A stretch of 39,616 bases of DNA. Origin: an uncultured Streptococcus sp. Its GTDB lineage: Bacteria > Bacillota > Bacilli > Lactobacillales > Streptococcaceae. Shown here piece by piece: positions 7,550 to 16,970 of this stretch. Both the position numbers and the translations under genes were made by a program. The notes under the pieces were generated by a model. That model was not told the origin of the DNA and did no database searches. It saw only the letters and a list, made by a program, of their open reading frames with translations. The stretch's first letter is position 1. Each line of letters starts with the position of its first letter. Location of the stretch: contig CAKPVT010000015.1 of assembly GCA_934196125.1 (NCBI GenBank), positions 1 to 39,616 of the forward strand, written 5' to 3'.

Positions 7550-10500
7550 ATGTATTTAAAAGAAATCGAAATGCAGGGCTTTAAGTCCTTTGCAGACAAG
7601 ACAACCATTGAATTTGATAAGGGAGTTACAGCTGTTGTAGGTCCTAATGGCTCTGGTAAGTCCAATATTACAGAAAGTTTGCGTTGGGCGCTCGGTGAAT
7701 CTTCTGCTAAAAATTTGCGTGGTGGCAAGATGCCAGATGTTATTTTTGCAGGAACTGAGAATCGTAAGCCATTAAACTATGCTCAGGTTATTGTGACCTT
7801 GGATAATTCTGATGGCTTTATTAAAGACGCCAAAGAAACGATTCGTGTAGAACGTCATATTTATCGTAATGGCGACAGCGAGTATTTGATTGACGGACGT
7901 AAGGTGCGCTTGCGTGATATTCATGATTTATTTATGGATACAGGCTTGGGACGTGATTCGTTTTCTGTGATTTCACAAGGGCGTGTCGAAGAAATTTTTA
8001 ACAGTAAACCTGAGGAACGTCGTGCTATTTTTGAAGAAGCCGCAGGTGTTTTAAAATACAAGACACGTAAGAAAGAAACCCAAACCAAGCTTAATCAAAC
8101 ACAGGATAATTTGGATCGTCTGGATGATATTATCTATGAGTTGGAAACACAAGTTAAGCCATTGGAGCGTCAAGCACAAGTGGCTAAAGAATTTCTTGGC
8201 TTGGAAGATGAGCGTAAGCAACTTCATTTGAATATTCTGGTTAAAGATATTCAGGCTGATAAGGAGCGTTTAGCAGAATTAAATCAGTCTTTAACAGCTA
8301 TTAAAGCTGATTTGACAGCTTATTATGAACAGCGCCAGCAATTTGAAAGACAAAATCAAAACTTGAAAGAAAAACGTCATCAATTGTCTGAAGAAATATC
8401 AAGAAGACAAGAAGGATTGCTTGATATTACCAGAGCAATTTCTGACCTTGAGCGCCAAATGGATTTGATTGCCTTAGAATCAAGTCAAAAAGAAGAGAAA
8501 AAACAAGCTGCAAGCTCGCAATTGGCTGATTTGAAGGAAAATCAAGCGAGATTAACAAAAGAATTGGCACAAAAAGAGCAGCACCTCTCACAATTAGATG
8601 CCAAATTAGCCCAGACGACAGCTGATATTCAAGCATTGCAGGCTGAATTAGACCGTTTTTCAACCGACCCAGACCAAGTTATCGAAAAACTTCGTGAAGA
8701 GTTTGTTGGGTTAATGCAAAAAGAAGCTGATTTATCGAATAAATTGACAGCAACGATTGCTGATATTGACAATCAAAAGCAATTGTCAGAATCAAAATCA
8801 GAAGAATTGGCACAGACGCAAGAAACGCTAGCAGAAGTAAAATTAACGGCAAAAGAGGCTTTAGAAAACTTTGAAGCAGCTCGTGAAAAAGTCAAAGTCT
8901 TGCTTGATGACTATCAAACGTTACACGTGCAAACTGTTCAAGCCGAAAAAGATTACCAACTAGAGCAAACTAAAATGTTTGACCAATTGGATGTTATCAA
9001 ATCAAAAGAGGCTCGCAAGGCTAGTCTGGAATCTATTCTTAAAAATCACAGCAATTTCTATGCTGGGGTTAAGTCGGTTCTACAGGCTTCAAGTCAGCTA
9101 GGTGGTATTATTGGTGCGGTTAGTGAGCATTTGACATTTGAGCGAGATTATCAGACTGCTCTTGAGATTGCACTTGGTGGGTCAAGCCAGCACGTTATTG
9201 TCGAAGATGAGGGAGCAGCTAAACGCTCGATTGCCTTTCTAAAGAAAAATCGTCAAGGACGTGCGACATTCTTGCCTTTAACGACTATAAAACCACGTCA
9301 CTTATCGCAACAAAATCATTCAATTTTGGCTTCAAGTCAAGGTTTTCTTGGTGTTGCAAGTGATTTAGTTTCATTTGATAATCGTTTGGAAAATATCTTC
9401 CAAAATCTTCTTGGGGGAACTGCGGTTTTTGACACGGTTGACAATGCTAATAAAGCTGCGCGTGCGCTTCGTTATCAAGTGCGTATTGTAACACTTGATG
9501 GTACAGAAATTCGCCCTGGTGGTTCTTTCTCAGGTGGGGCAAATCGTCAAAATAATACCACATTTATTAAACCTGAACTAGATAATCTTGTGGCTGAATT
9601 ACAAGACTTACAGGCTCAGCAAATCAAACAAGAAAAGCGTGTGCAAGAACTCCAAGATGCTTTGAGAGCTAATAAGGAAATTTTAGCTAGTCTCAAAGCG
9701 CAAGGAGAGGAAGCGCGTTTTGCTGAACAAAAAGCAGAGCTTGAATACCAACAATTGGCTGAACGCTTGAACGACATTAACCAGCTTTGCGAACGTCTGC
9801 AAGAATCAGAAACAGATGGTGGTTCACATGATTTGGAATCACAAAAAACAACACTTGAAGCAGAATTAGCAGAAATAGCTGCGCGTAAACAAGCTTTAAC
9901 AGTTGAAATTGAGCAAATTAAAGAAAACAAAAATACCATTACGCAAAAAGTTGAAGCTTTACGTCAACAAGTGTCACAAGCAAAATTAGCTGAACGTGAG
10001 TTGTTGAGTGAGCGTAAATTTGAATCGGCTAACAAAACACGCTTAGAAGTTAGTTTAGCTGAAAATAAAGCTGAAATTGCAAAATGCGAGGATTTGTTAG
10101 CTTACCATGCTAGCGATAATCAGACTGAAAGTCTGCCAACCTTGCAAAAACAGCATGATGAGGCTGTTGCTAGAAAAGCTAGTGAAGAAGAACGATTGGT
10201 TAGCCTCCGTTTTGAATTGGAAGATTGCGAAGCTAACTTAGAAGAACTTGAAGAACAAGTTGCGAAAGAAAATCAGAAAAACGAAGAATTGATTCGTCAG
10301 CAAGCGCAATTAGAAGCTCAAATCAATCAAGTTTCTGACCGCTTGCGTACCTTCTCACATGATTTGACGGAAGATTATCACTTGACTTTGGACGAAGCTA
10401 AGGAAACTAGTCAACCAATTGATAATATGGAAAGTGCACGTCAACGTTTACAAGAATTGCGCCGTCGTATCAAGGCATTGGGTCCAATTAACTTAGACGC

Positions 10501-11089
10501 AATTTCACAATACGATGAAGTGAACGAGCGTTTGACATTCCTTAATGCCCAAAAAGAGGACTTGGTTCATTCTAAGAATCTTTTGCTTGATACGATTAAT
10601 GACATGGATGATGAAGTAAAAACACGTTTCCAAGTGACTTTCAATGCTATTCGTGATTCATTTAAGCAAACCTTTACTCAAATGTTTGGTGGTGGTTCAG
10701 CTGATTTATCACTAACAGAAGGAGACTTGTTAACAGCTGGGGTTGAGATTTCCGTGCAACCGCCAGGGAAGAAAATCCAATCACTTAACCTCATGTCCGG
10801 TGGGGAAAAAGCCCTCTCGGCTTTAGCTCTGCTATTTGCCATTATCCGCGTCAAAACCATTCCATTCGTCATTTTGGACGAAGTGGAAGCTGCGCTTGAC
10901 GAAGCTAATGTGAAACGTTTTGGAGACTACCTCAATCGCTTTGACAAATCAAGTCAGTTCATCGTTGTTACTCACCGTAAGGGAACAATGGCTGCCGCTG
11001 ATAGCATTTACGGAGTAACCATGCAAGAATCAGGTATTTCTCGTATCGTTTCTGTTAAATTAAAAGAAGCCGAAAATCTAGTGGAATGA
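7550..11089 (+). CDS. smc: Chromosome partition protein Smc
   Basis: 1179-residue condensin ATPase that organises the nucleoid with ScpA/ScpB. Walker A GPNGSGKSN is at residues 31-39. Two long coiled coils (about 170-500 and 670-1020) flank a hinge (about 510-660) with conserved glycines (GGSFSGGANRQ). The C-terminal head carries signature LNLMSGGEKALSALALLF and Walker B PFVILDEVEAALDEANV. The N terminus MYLKEIEMQGFKSFADKT fixes the start, yet no Shine-Dalgarno lies at normal distance; see the folded leader. Length is normal. Confidence 0.97.
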   Translation: MYLKEIEMQGFKSFADKTTIEFDKGVTAVVGPNGSGKSNITESLRWALGESSAKNLRGGKMPDVIFAGTENRKPLNYAQVIVTLDNSDGFIKDAKETIRVERHIYRNGDSEYLIDGRKVRLRDIHDLFMDTGLGRDSFSVISQGRVEEIFNSKPEERRAIFEEAAGVLKYKTRKKETQTKLNQTQDNLDRLDDIIYELETQVKPLERQAQVAKEFLGLEDERKQLHLNILVKDIQADKERLAELNQSLTAIKADLTAYYEQRQQFERQNQNLKEKRHQLSEEISRRQEGLLDITRAISDLERQMDLIALESSQKEEKKQAASSQLADLKENQARLTKELAQKEQHLSQLDAKLAQTTADIQALQAELDRFSTDPDQVIEKLREEFVGLMQKEADLSNKLTATIADIDNQKQLSESKSEELAQTQETLAEVKLTAKEALENFEAAREKVKVLLDDYQTLHVQTVQAEKDYQLEQTKMFDQLDVIKSKEARKASLESILKNHSNFYAGVKSVLQASSQLGGIIGAVSEHLTFERDYQTALEIALGGSSQHVIVEDEGAAKRSIAFLKKNRQGRATFLPLTTIKPRHLSQQNHSILASSQGFLGVASDLVSFDNRLENIFQNLLGGTAVFDTVDNANKAARALRYQVRIVTLDGTEIRPGGSFSGGANRQNNTTFIKPELDNLVAELQDLQAQQIKQEKRVQELQDALRANKEILASLKAQGEEARFAEQKAELEYQQLAERLNDINQLCERLQESETDGGSHDLESQKTTLEAELAEIAARKQALTVEIEQIKENKNTITQKVEALRQQVSQAKLAERELLSERKFESANKTRLEVSLAENKAEIAKCEDLLAYHASDNQTESLPTLQKQHDEAVARKASEEERLVSLRFELEDCEANLEELEEQVAKENQKNEELIRQQAQLEAQINQVSDRLRTFSHDLTEDYHLTLDEAKETSQPIDNMESARQRLQELRRRIKALGPINLDAISQYDEVNERLTFLNAQKEDLVHSKNLLLDTINDMDDEVKTRFQVTFNAIRDSFKQTFTQMFGGGSADLSLTEGDLLTAGVEISVQPPGKKIQSLNLMSGGEKALSALALLFAIIRVKTIPFVILDEVEAALDEANVKRFGDYLNRFDKSSQFIVVTHRKGTMAAADSIYGVTMQESGISRIVSVKLKEAENLVE

Positions 11090-11126
11090 TAAAATCCACT
11101 CTTAAGTTTTAGCAAGAATAACGAAC

Positions 11127-11163
11127 AACCTCCTAACTAGAATCAGTTGGGAGGTTTTGTTGT
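11127..11163. terminator. Bidirectional terminator between smc and the convergent gene
   Basis: AACCTCCTAACT (11127-11138) and AGTTGGGAGGTT (11145-11156) form a 12-bp stem with one G-U, followed by TTGTTGT. It serves smc and probably the convergent minus-strand gene. Confidence 0.8.
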
Positions 11164-11174
11164 ATTCAAAAGTT

Positions 11175-11987
11175 TTAGTTTGTTACCGCAGTTTCCGTTT
11201 GTGATTCTGTTGTTTCGTCAGCTTGGTTGTCTGATGAAGAAGTTGTGAGTGTGTCATCACTTTCTTCTTGGCTATCTGAGAGTTCTGCTGTGTCAGATTC
11301 AGTTTGTGTGTTCTGGCTGTATTGGTCTGAAACTTTGTAAAAGACATTGCTGACAAATTGATTAGTTGATTCATAATCAAAACGGCTACCTTGTGTTGCA
11401 AATAGGCGGTCACGACCGTAATCAGACGGGTCAGTCTCTGTTATGCCAAAATGCCAGCTAGGAATTTGGCTACCAGCAGCGTAATAATGTAAAATGAAAC
11501 CACCTCCACTTTCAGTATAAACGTTAGAAATAGCTTCACCGTTTTCATCATAAACGAGAGCAGACAAGATTAATTTGTCGTCAATAATACCTTGTGGTAA
11601 AAATTCAAAAGTGTAACCATTAGCGTCCCTCCATGTGCCAGCAAGACTTGAGAAATCTGATTGCGCTAGCGCATTGAAATCAAATTGACTAGTCTGTTGA
11701 CTGACTTGACGGGTGCTAATAAGATTTTCTCCATCTTTTATCAGTTGCTCTGTGACTTGTTTTTCAGTAGGTGCTTTCAGTAAATCCGCGCGTTTGCTAG
11801 CAACGTGGTTCTGTGTTTTTGTTGAAGAACTTGTTGATTTTGAAAGTTTTTTCTGAGCGTGATGATGTTGGCTAGAAACCGTAGAAGCGTGGTTGTGATT
11901 TGAATGGTATTTTAGAGTAATGACACCGCCAACAACCGCAAGCAGTACCAAACCAGACACTAGGAAGTATGATGTTCTTTTTTTCAT
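11175..11987 (-). CDS. Membrane-anchored extracellular protein, DUF6287-like
   Basis: 270-residue protein. The ATG at 11987 follows AGAGGGG and starts a membrane segment (MKKRTSYFLVSGLVLLAVVGGV). Next comes a His/Ser/Thr/Lys-rich spacer (about 28-75), then a folded domain with FDFNALAQSDFSSLAGTWRD and FEFLPQGIIDD, which resembles DUF6287 as I remember it. The last 55 residues are low-complexity Ser/Thr/Asp/Glu/Gln. There is no lipobox or LPXTG, so it is probably held by its uncleaved N-terminal helix. The biological function is unknown. Confidence 0.75.
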   Translation of the reverse strand: MKKRTSYFLVSGLVLLAVVGGVITLKYHSNHNHASTVSSQHHHAQKKLSKSTSSSTKTQNHVASKRADLLKAPTEKQVTEQLIKDGENLISTRQVSQQTSQFDFNALAQSDFSSLAGTWRDANGYTFEFLPQGIIDDKLILSALVYDENGEAISNVYTESGGGFILHYYAAGSQIPSWHFGITETDPSDYGRDRLFATQGSRFDYESTNQFVSNVFYKVSDQYSQNTQTESDTAELSDSQEESDDTLTTSSSDNQADETTESQTETAVTN

Positions 11988-12145
11988 TGTAATCCCCTCT
12001 ATTTTTAACTTCACTATATATATTCGAAAAAGAATTTTAAAAACTGGAAAAAATTCCAGCTTTATTTAGAAGAATGTGTTATTAGCAAGAAAATTGCTGT
12101 GTTTTTTGCTAAAATAGAGTTATGTAATTCTTTAGGAGTATAATA

Positions 12146-12943
12146 ATGGTAAAATTAGTTGCAACAGATATGGATGGTACGTTTTTAACAAGTAATGGCT
12201 ATTTTGATAGTAAGCGTCTCCATGATATTCTAGAAAAATTTGAAAAAAATAATATGCTATTTGTCGCAGCGAGCGGACGTTCACTTATGGCTTTGGAAAA
12301 AATGTTTGCTGAGCATGCTGATAAAATGGCATTTATTGCGGAAAACGGGACTTTGGTAAAAGTTGGTAAAGATATTGTTTTTGAATCTGGTTTGAGTAAA
12401 AAACAATATTTGGAGGTCATTGATACCCTTCTTGAAAGTCCATATATATTAGGTTATGATTTCCTTTTATCAGGTGAAAGTGGGGCTTATTTACATCCAA
12501 AAGCTAGTGATGATTACCTGAATTTTATTAGCAATTATTATGAAAATGTTCAACGTGTGGCTGATTTGGCGCAGGTTGAAGATAATATTTTAAAAGTCAC
12601 TGCAAACTTTTCAGAAGATACTGTTCGTCAAGGCGAAGCATGGTTTAATGAACGTATTAGCTACGCGCAAGCGGTGACGACAGGCTTTAAATCTGTCGAT
12701 ATTGTTATCCGTGACGTTAATAAACGAACAGGACTAGAAGCGCTTTGTCAAACCTTTAACATGGATAAATCAGAAATTGTGGCGTTTGGCGACAATCTTA
12801 ACGATTTTGAAATGCTTGATTTTGCTGGGACTGCAGTTGCGACAGAAAACGCTCGACAAGAAATCAAAGATATCTCAAATGAAATCATTGGGCATTGTGA
12901 TGAGGAGTCTGTCATGGCTTACATGGAAGGATTGGTAGAGTAA
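12146..12943 (+). CDS. Cof-type HAD family phosphatase
   Basis: 265-residue phosphatase of the Cof/YkrA (HAD-IIB) group. Motif I is ATDMDGTFL (nucleophile D8, acid D10), motif II is AASGRS, and motif IV is VAFGDNLNDFEMLDFAGTAVA. These enzymes usually act on small sugar phosphates or cofactors; the substrate is not predictable. AGGAG precedes the ATG. Its TAA overlaps the ATG of the decayed paralogue (TAATG), so the two were once coupled. Confidence 0.9.
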   Translation: MVKLVATDMDGTFLTSNGYFDSKRLHDILEKFEKNNMLFVAASGRSLMALEKMFAEHADKMAFIAENGTLVKVGKDIVFESGLSKKQYLEVIDTLLESPYILGYDFLLSGESGAYLHPKASDDYLNFISNYYENVQRVADLAQVEDNILKVTANFSEDTVRQGEAWFNERISYAQAVTTGFKSVDIVIRDVNKRTGLEALCQTFNMDKSEIVAFGDNLNDFEMLDFAGTAVATENARQEIKDISNEIIGHCDEESVMAYMEGLVE

Positions 12944-13743
12944 TGGCGGATATTAAATAATTAGCCTTGAATTTAGATGGTACACTTTTTAACAGCCAAA
13001 AGGTTGTTTCACCAGAAAATAAAAAAGCTTTGTGAGCAGCACGTGATAAGGGAATTAAAGTTGTTATCACGACTGGGCGTCCTCTAAAGGCGATTAGCGG
13101 TTTGCTTGAAGAGCTAGATTTGATTTCTGATGAGGATTATATCATCACTTTCAATGGTGGTTTGGTTCAAAAGACAAATGGCGATATTTTAGATAAAAGT
13201 GAGCTAACACGTGCGCAGTTCAAGCGTTTACACAGCACGCTTGAACCACTTGCTCTTCCATTTGATGTGCTTAGTGACGGAATTGTTTATAGTCTTGCCA
13301 GTCAAGGCAATCAGTCCCTTTACCCACAAGCAAACCCCAAACTTAAATTTGTAGAGCTAACTTCTTTTGATGATATTCCTGAAAATATTATTTATAACAA
13401 GGTCGTTAGCGTGACAAATCCCGAATTTTTGGACAAGCAGATTTTGCAATTTCCGAAAGAATTATACAATGAGTTTGAAATTTTCAAATCACGTGATATT
13501 ATATTGGAGATGATGTCTAAAGGCGTCCATAAAGCAGCAGGGTTAAATTAGTTGATTCAGCATTTGAACTTACTCCCTGAAAATGTTATGGCTATGGGAG
13601 ATGAAGAAAACGATCTCTCAATGCTTAAATAGGATGGCTTAGGTGTTGCTATTGCAAAAGAAACAGCTAATGCGGTAACAACACGTACCAATGACGAATC
13701 AGGTGTTGCAGAAGCTATTGAAAAATACATTTTAAATGCGTAG
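12943..13743 (+). pseudogene. Decayed Cof-type HAD phosphatase with four in-frame stops
   Basis: One continuous reading frame of 267 codons encodes a second Cof-type HAD protein but contains TAA at 12958, TGA at 13033, TAG at 13549 and TAG at 13630, with no frameshift. Motif I reads ALNLDGTLF, so the catalytic Asp has become Asn. TTGRP (motif II) and VMAMGDEENDLSML (motif IV) are still recognisable. The longest intact piece is 13102-13551. Several stops are explicable as C-to-T changes (CAA, CGA, CAG). It sits between an intact Cof gene and ftsY, the arrangement seen in S. mutans. Confidence 0.9.
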
Positions 13744-13791
13744 TAGAAAGGAAAAGTGGATAAGGTAATCTTATCGATTTTGGTACTTAGT

Positions 13792-15222
13792 ATGGGATTA
13801 TTTGACCGTTTATTTGGAAATAAGAAAAAAGAAGTTGAGGAGACGGTTGACAGCCAAAGCCAAGAAGAAACACTTCAAGAAGTTGTCGAAACATCAGAAC
13901 AAACCGAAGCCTCTTCTGATACAGTAAAAGAAACTGTTGAGGTTTCAGAACAAGCAGAAATCGTCAACGATACTGTGGAAGAAACTCTAGAAGTTCAAGA
14001 CGTTGTTAATGTCAATAGCGAAGCTGAATCTGTTGAAACAGAAACGCTTGTTCAGTCTGAAAATAGCGAAACTGTGGTTGAAAATACAGCCAGCCAAACT
14101 GAAGAAATTTCAGAAGCAACCGCGGTAACTAATGAGGCTAAAACAGACCAACATTTTTCAGATGTCATGGCTGATTATTATACGAAAAAAGCAGCTGCTC
14201 AAGAGGCTATTGACCGTGGTGAGACAGTTACTTTTGAAGCTGTCAAAACACGTCAAGAAACTGAACCAGAAGAAGTAGTTGTGCAAGAAGCAACCGAAAC
14301 CGAAGAAGAAAAATACAATCGCAGTCTGAAAAAGACCCGTACTGGTTTCAGTGCACGTTTGAACGCCTTCTTGGCTAATTTCCGTCGTGTTGATGAAGAA
14401 TTCTTCGAGGAACTAGAAGAAATGCTTATTCTTTCAGACGTTGGGGTGAATGTCGCAACACAATTAACAGAAGATTTGCGTTATGAAGCCAAACTTGAAA
14501 ATGCCAAGAGAGCTGACGATTTAAAACGTGTTATCATTGAAAAATTAGTTGACATTTACGAAAAAGACGGTGTTTTCAACGAAAAAATTAATTTCCAAGA
14601 TGATTTAACCGTTATGCTTTTTGTTGGGGTTAATGGTGTCGGAAAAACGACGTCAATCGGCAAATTAGCCTACAAATATAAAAACGAAGGTAAGAAAGTC
14701 ATGCTTGTTGCTGCTGATACATTCCGCGCTGGTGCGGTTGCACAGCTTGTTGAATGGGGACGTCGTGTCGGTGTGCCAGTTGTAACAGGACCAGAAAAAG
14801 CTGACCCAGCTTCTGTTGTTTTTGACGGTATGGAAAAAGCTGTCGCTGAAAATGTTGATATTCTTCTCATTGACACAGCAGGACGTCTGCAAAATAAAGA
14901 TAATTTGATGGCAGAGCTTGAAAAAATTGGTCGTATCATTAAGCGTGTCGTGCCAGATGCACCGCATGAAACACTCCTTGCGCTTGATGCTTCAACAGGT
15001 CAAAATGCGCTTAGCCAAGCTAAAGAATTCTCAAAAATTACACCGTTAACAGGCCTTATTCTAACTAAAATTGACGGAACGGCTAAAGGTGGTGTTGTTC
15101 TTGCCATTCGCCAAGAACTTGATATTCCTGTCAAATTTATTGGGTTTGGTGAAAAAATTGATGACATCGGTGAATTTGATTCTGAAGACTTTATGCGTGG
15201 TCTCCTAGAAGGGATTGTTTAA
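13792..15222 (+). CDS. ftsY: Signal recognition particle receptor FtsY
   Basis: 476-residue GTPase that receives SRP-ribosome complexes at the membrane. MGLFDRLFGNKKK is the usual lipid-binding start. A long acidic A domain of imperfect Glu/Val/Thr-rich repeats runs to about residue 170. The NG domain follows: G1 GVNGVGKTT, G2 DTFRAGAV, G3 DTAGRLQN, G4 TKIDGTAKGG and closing GEKIDDIGEFD. The ATG at 13792 lacks a Shine-Dalgarno; an in-frame GTG at 13756 would add a hydrophobic dodecamer and has AAGGA only three bases away. I prefer the ATG on family grounds. Confidence 0.93.
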   Translation: MGLFDRLFGNKKKEVEETVDSQSQEETLQEVVETSEQTEASSDTVKETVEVSEQAEIVNDTVEETLEVQDVVNVNSEAESVETETLVQSENSETVVENTASQTEEISEATAVTNEAKTDQHFSDVMADYYTKKAAAQEAIDRGETVTFEAVKTRQETEPEEVVVQEATETEEEKYNRSLKKTRTGFSARLNAFLANFRRVDEEFFEELEEMLILSDVGVNVATQLTEDLRYEAKLENAKRADDLKRVIIEKLVDIYEKDGVFNEKINFQDDLTVMLFVGVNGVGKTTSIGKLAYKYKNEGKKVMLVAADTFRAGAVAQLVEWGRRVGVPVVTGPEKADPASVVFDGMEKAVAENVDILLIDTAGRLQNKDNLMAELEKIGRIIKRVVPDAPHETLLALDASTGQNALSQAKEFSKITPLTGLILTKIDGTAKGGVVLAIRQELDIPVKFIGFGEKIDDIGEFDSEDFMRGLLEGIV

Positions 15223-15228
15223 AAGCTA

Positions 15229-15399
15229 ATGTTAGAATTTGTCAAAGAACATTTATCAACAATTCTCTTAACGTCGTCTACCCTTGTTTTAACAGCCATT
15301 TATGCCTTTGAGGCAAACTGGGTTATCATGCTTATTTGGGCATTCGTGTCACTCATAAACATTGGACGACTAGCTTATGCTTATAAACATACTAGCTAA
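15229..15399 (+). CDS. Small membrane protein, 56 residues
   Basis: Open frame ATG 15229 to TAA 15397-15399, starting seven bases after the ftsY stop. The product has two hydrophobic stretches (about residues 10-26, LSTILLTSSTLVLTAIY, and 30-48, NWVIMLIWAFVSLINIGRL) and a short basic tail, suggesting a two-helix membrane protein. No strong ribosome site is visible; coupling to ftsY is likely. Its end overlaps the convergent merR gene by eight bases. I recognise no family, and function is unknown. Confidence 0.55.
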   Translation: MLEFVKEHLSTILLTSSTLVLTAIYAFEANWVIMLIWAFVSLINIGRLAYAYKHTS

Positions 15400-15817
15400 C
15401 TATTTTCATAGTCAAGAATAGAAATCTGAGCTTCGCCTCAAATTTCTTTATTTTTTCACAATCAACATTGTCAAGGTAAGCTTCCAACTCATGTTTTAAT
15501 TTGTCATGTTCTTGAATGGTTTGTTGTAATTTTTTATCAGAAACTTGAATGGCTTTTTGTAACAACTTTTTACGGTCGCTAGATTTAGTTGGGTCATATT
15601 GGTATTTTTCAAAAAATTGGCGAATTTCTTTGAGAGACATTTGACTTTGTCTAAGAAATTTTATGACGTACAACCAATGAATAGAAGCTTCATCAAAAAT
15701 ACGGTTGTTATTCTCATCACGTTGCAAATTTGGGATTAAGTCAAGGTCACAGTAGTGGCGAATAGTGTGTAAGGTTAGCCCAGTTCGTTTACTAGTTTCT
15801 TTAATTGTATATGACAT
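15392..15817 (-). CDS. MerR-family transcriptional regulator
   Basis: 141-residue regulator. Winged helix SYTIKETSKRTGLTLHTIRH is at residues 2-21 with the canonical RHYCDLDLIP, followed by INNRIF-like NNNRIFDEASIHWL. A coiled-coil dimer helix fills about 75-125. The ATG at 15817 follows AGAGGA; longer in-frame starts upstream read through the operator. It has no cysteines arranged for metal binding in the C terminus, so an AdhR-like aldehyde/electrophile sensor is a reasonable guess. It is divergent from the oxidoreductase it presumably controls. Confidence 0.88.
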   Translation of the reverse strand: MSYTIKETSKRTGLTLHTIRHYCDLDLIPNLQRDENNNRIFDEASIHWLYVIKFLRQSQMSLKEIRQFFEKYQYDPTKSSDRKKLLQKAIQVSDKKLQQTIQEHDKLKHELEAYLDNVDCEKIKKFEAKLRFLFLTMKIVS

Positions 15818-15849
15818 AATGAAATCCTCTAAAAAATAATAGTAAATAG

Positions 15850-15880
15850 TTAACTTCGGGTTACCCAAGGGGTCTATAAT
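15850..15880 (+). promoter_or_regulatory. MerR-type promoter with 19-bp spacer
   Basis: TTAACT (15850-15855) and TATAAT (15875-15880) are separated by exactly 19 bases, the over-long spacing typical of MerR-activated promoters. The spacer carries the dyad GGGTTACCC. It fires toward the oxidoreductase gene and is adjacent to merR. Confidence 0.75.
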
Positions 15881-15923
15881 CATGGTATTAAAAAAAGACT
15901 ACAAAAGTAAAGGAGAAACTTTT

Positions 15924-16908
15924 ATGGCAACATTAGTTCGTGTTCACGGTCAAGGGATTGACCAGTTACAGTTGGATGAGGTTGAACTTCGTGAATTAGC
16001 CTCAAATGAAGTGAGAATGACTGTCAAAGCGAGTTGCGACCAGCTAAACTACATCAAAGGATTACGTTTGCCAGGAGAGGCTATTCATGAAATTAGCTCT
16101 CCTGGGTATGAAGCTGCTGGGATTGTGACTGCTATTGGAAAAGCGGTTGATGAAAAATGGCTTGGTAAGCGAGTTACGCCTGTTGGAGCATATGATTTTG
16201 AACGTTATCCAAGTTTGGGAGATGATATTATTGTTCCAGCCAGTCGTCTGGTTGAGATTCCAGATAATGCAGATTTTACAGCAGCTGCTAGTACTTGGGT
16301 ACCATATCTAACAGCTTACCCTGTTTATAGTCAGAGTAATCTAAAATCGGGTGATTACGTGTTGATTATCGCAGGGACTTCTGCTGTTGGTCAAGCGGCG
16401 ATTGATTTGGCATGTGAATTAGGAGCAATTCCAATTGTGACAATCCGCTCACGCCGTAAAGCAGCGCAACTGCGTCATTTGAAACAAGTCGAGCATATTG
16501 TCATCAGCTCAGAAGAAGATTTAAAAGTGGCTGTTGGAACGATTACAGGAGGAAAAGGTGTTCAATTCATTTTTGATCCTATTGGTGGTAACACATTGCC
16601 TGATTTGCTTCAGGTGGCTAGCGTAGGGGCAAAAATTTATGAATATGGCATTCTTGGTGGCAGTGAGTGCCAATTTTCGGCAGGGACTTTTGCTTGGTAA
16701 AGGTTTAATGCTTAAGGGATGGACAGTAAGTGAACTTGTTGAGGATGACTTGGCAAGAAGCCAAGCGGTGACTCACATTTGTGAAAAATTAGCACTTGGT
16801 GATTTTAATCCTACTATTGCTAAAACTTACCCTTTAAGTCAGATTTGGGAAGCTTATCGTAAACTTGAAAAGAATGACTTTTTAGGAACGATTATTATTG
16901 AACCATGA
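15924..16908 (+). pseudogene. Frameshifted zinc-independent alcohol dehydrogenase/quinone oxidoreductase (MDR family)
   Basis: NAD(P)-dependent medium-chain oxidoreductase. ATG at 15924 follows AAAGGAG. The first frame carries the GroES-like part and the nucleotide-binding motif AGTSAVGQAAIDLA, then stops at 16700 after GGSECQFSAGTFAW. The C-terminal part (LLGKGLMLKGWTVSELVEDD … LGTIIIEP) continues in the next frame to 16908. Removing one T from the TTTT at 16688-16691 gives QFSAGTLLGKGLML, a normal family sequence of about 327 residues. This is either a recent inactivation or a sequencing error. It is the presumed target of the divergent MerR protein. Confidence 0.8.
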
Positions 16909-16933
16909 CATAGTAGCATAAGATTCTAATCAC

Positions 16934-16967
16934 CAAGCCCCCCCTTCCAGTTTTGGAGGGGGGCTTG
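16934..16967. terminator. Strong bidirectional terminator
   Basis: CAAGCCCCCC and GGGGGGCTTG flank an inner TCCA/TGGA, forming one of the most stable stems in the window. It separates the convergent oxidoreductase and permease-operon genes. Confidence 0.85.
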
Positions 16968-16970
16968 TGT

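Noticed and set aside
13756..13791. FtsY start at GTG 13756
   Set aside because: Adds a hydrophobic 12-residue extension not seen in FtsY, and its purine run is only three bases away; kept as an alternative.
15392..15883. Longer MerR protein starting at 15883
   Set aside because: The extra 22 codons read through the promoter and operator; ATG 15817 has AGAGGA and begins the family N terminus.
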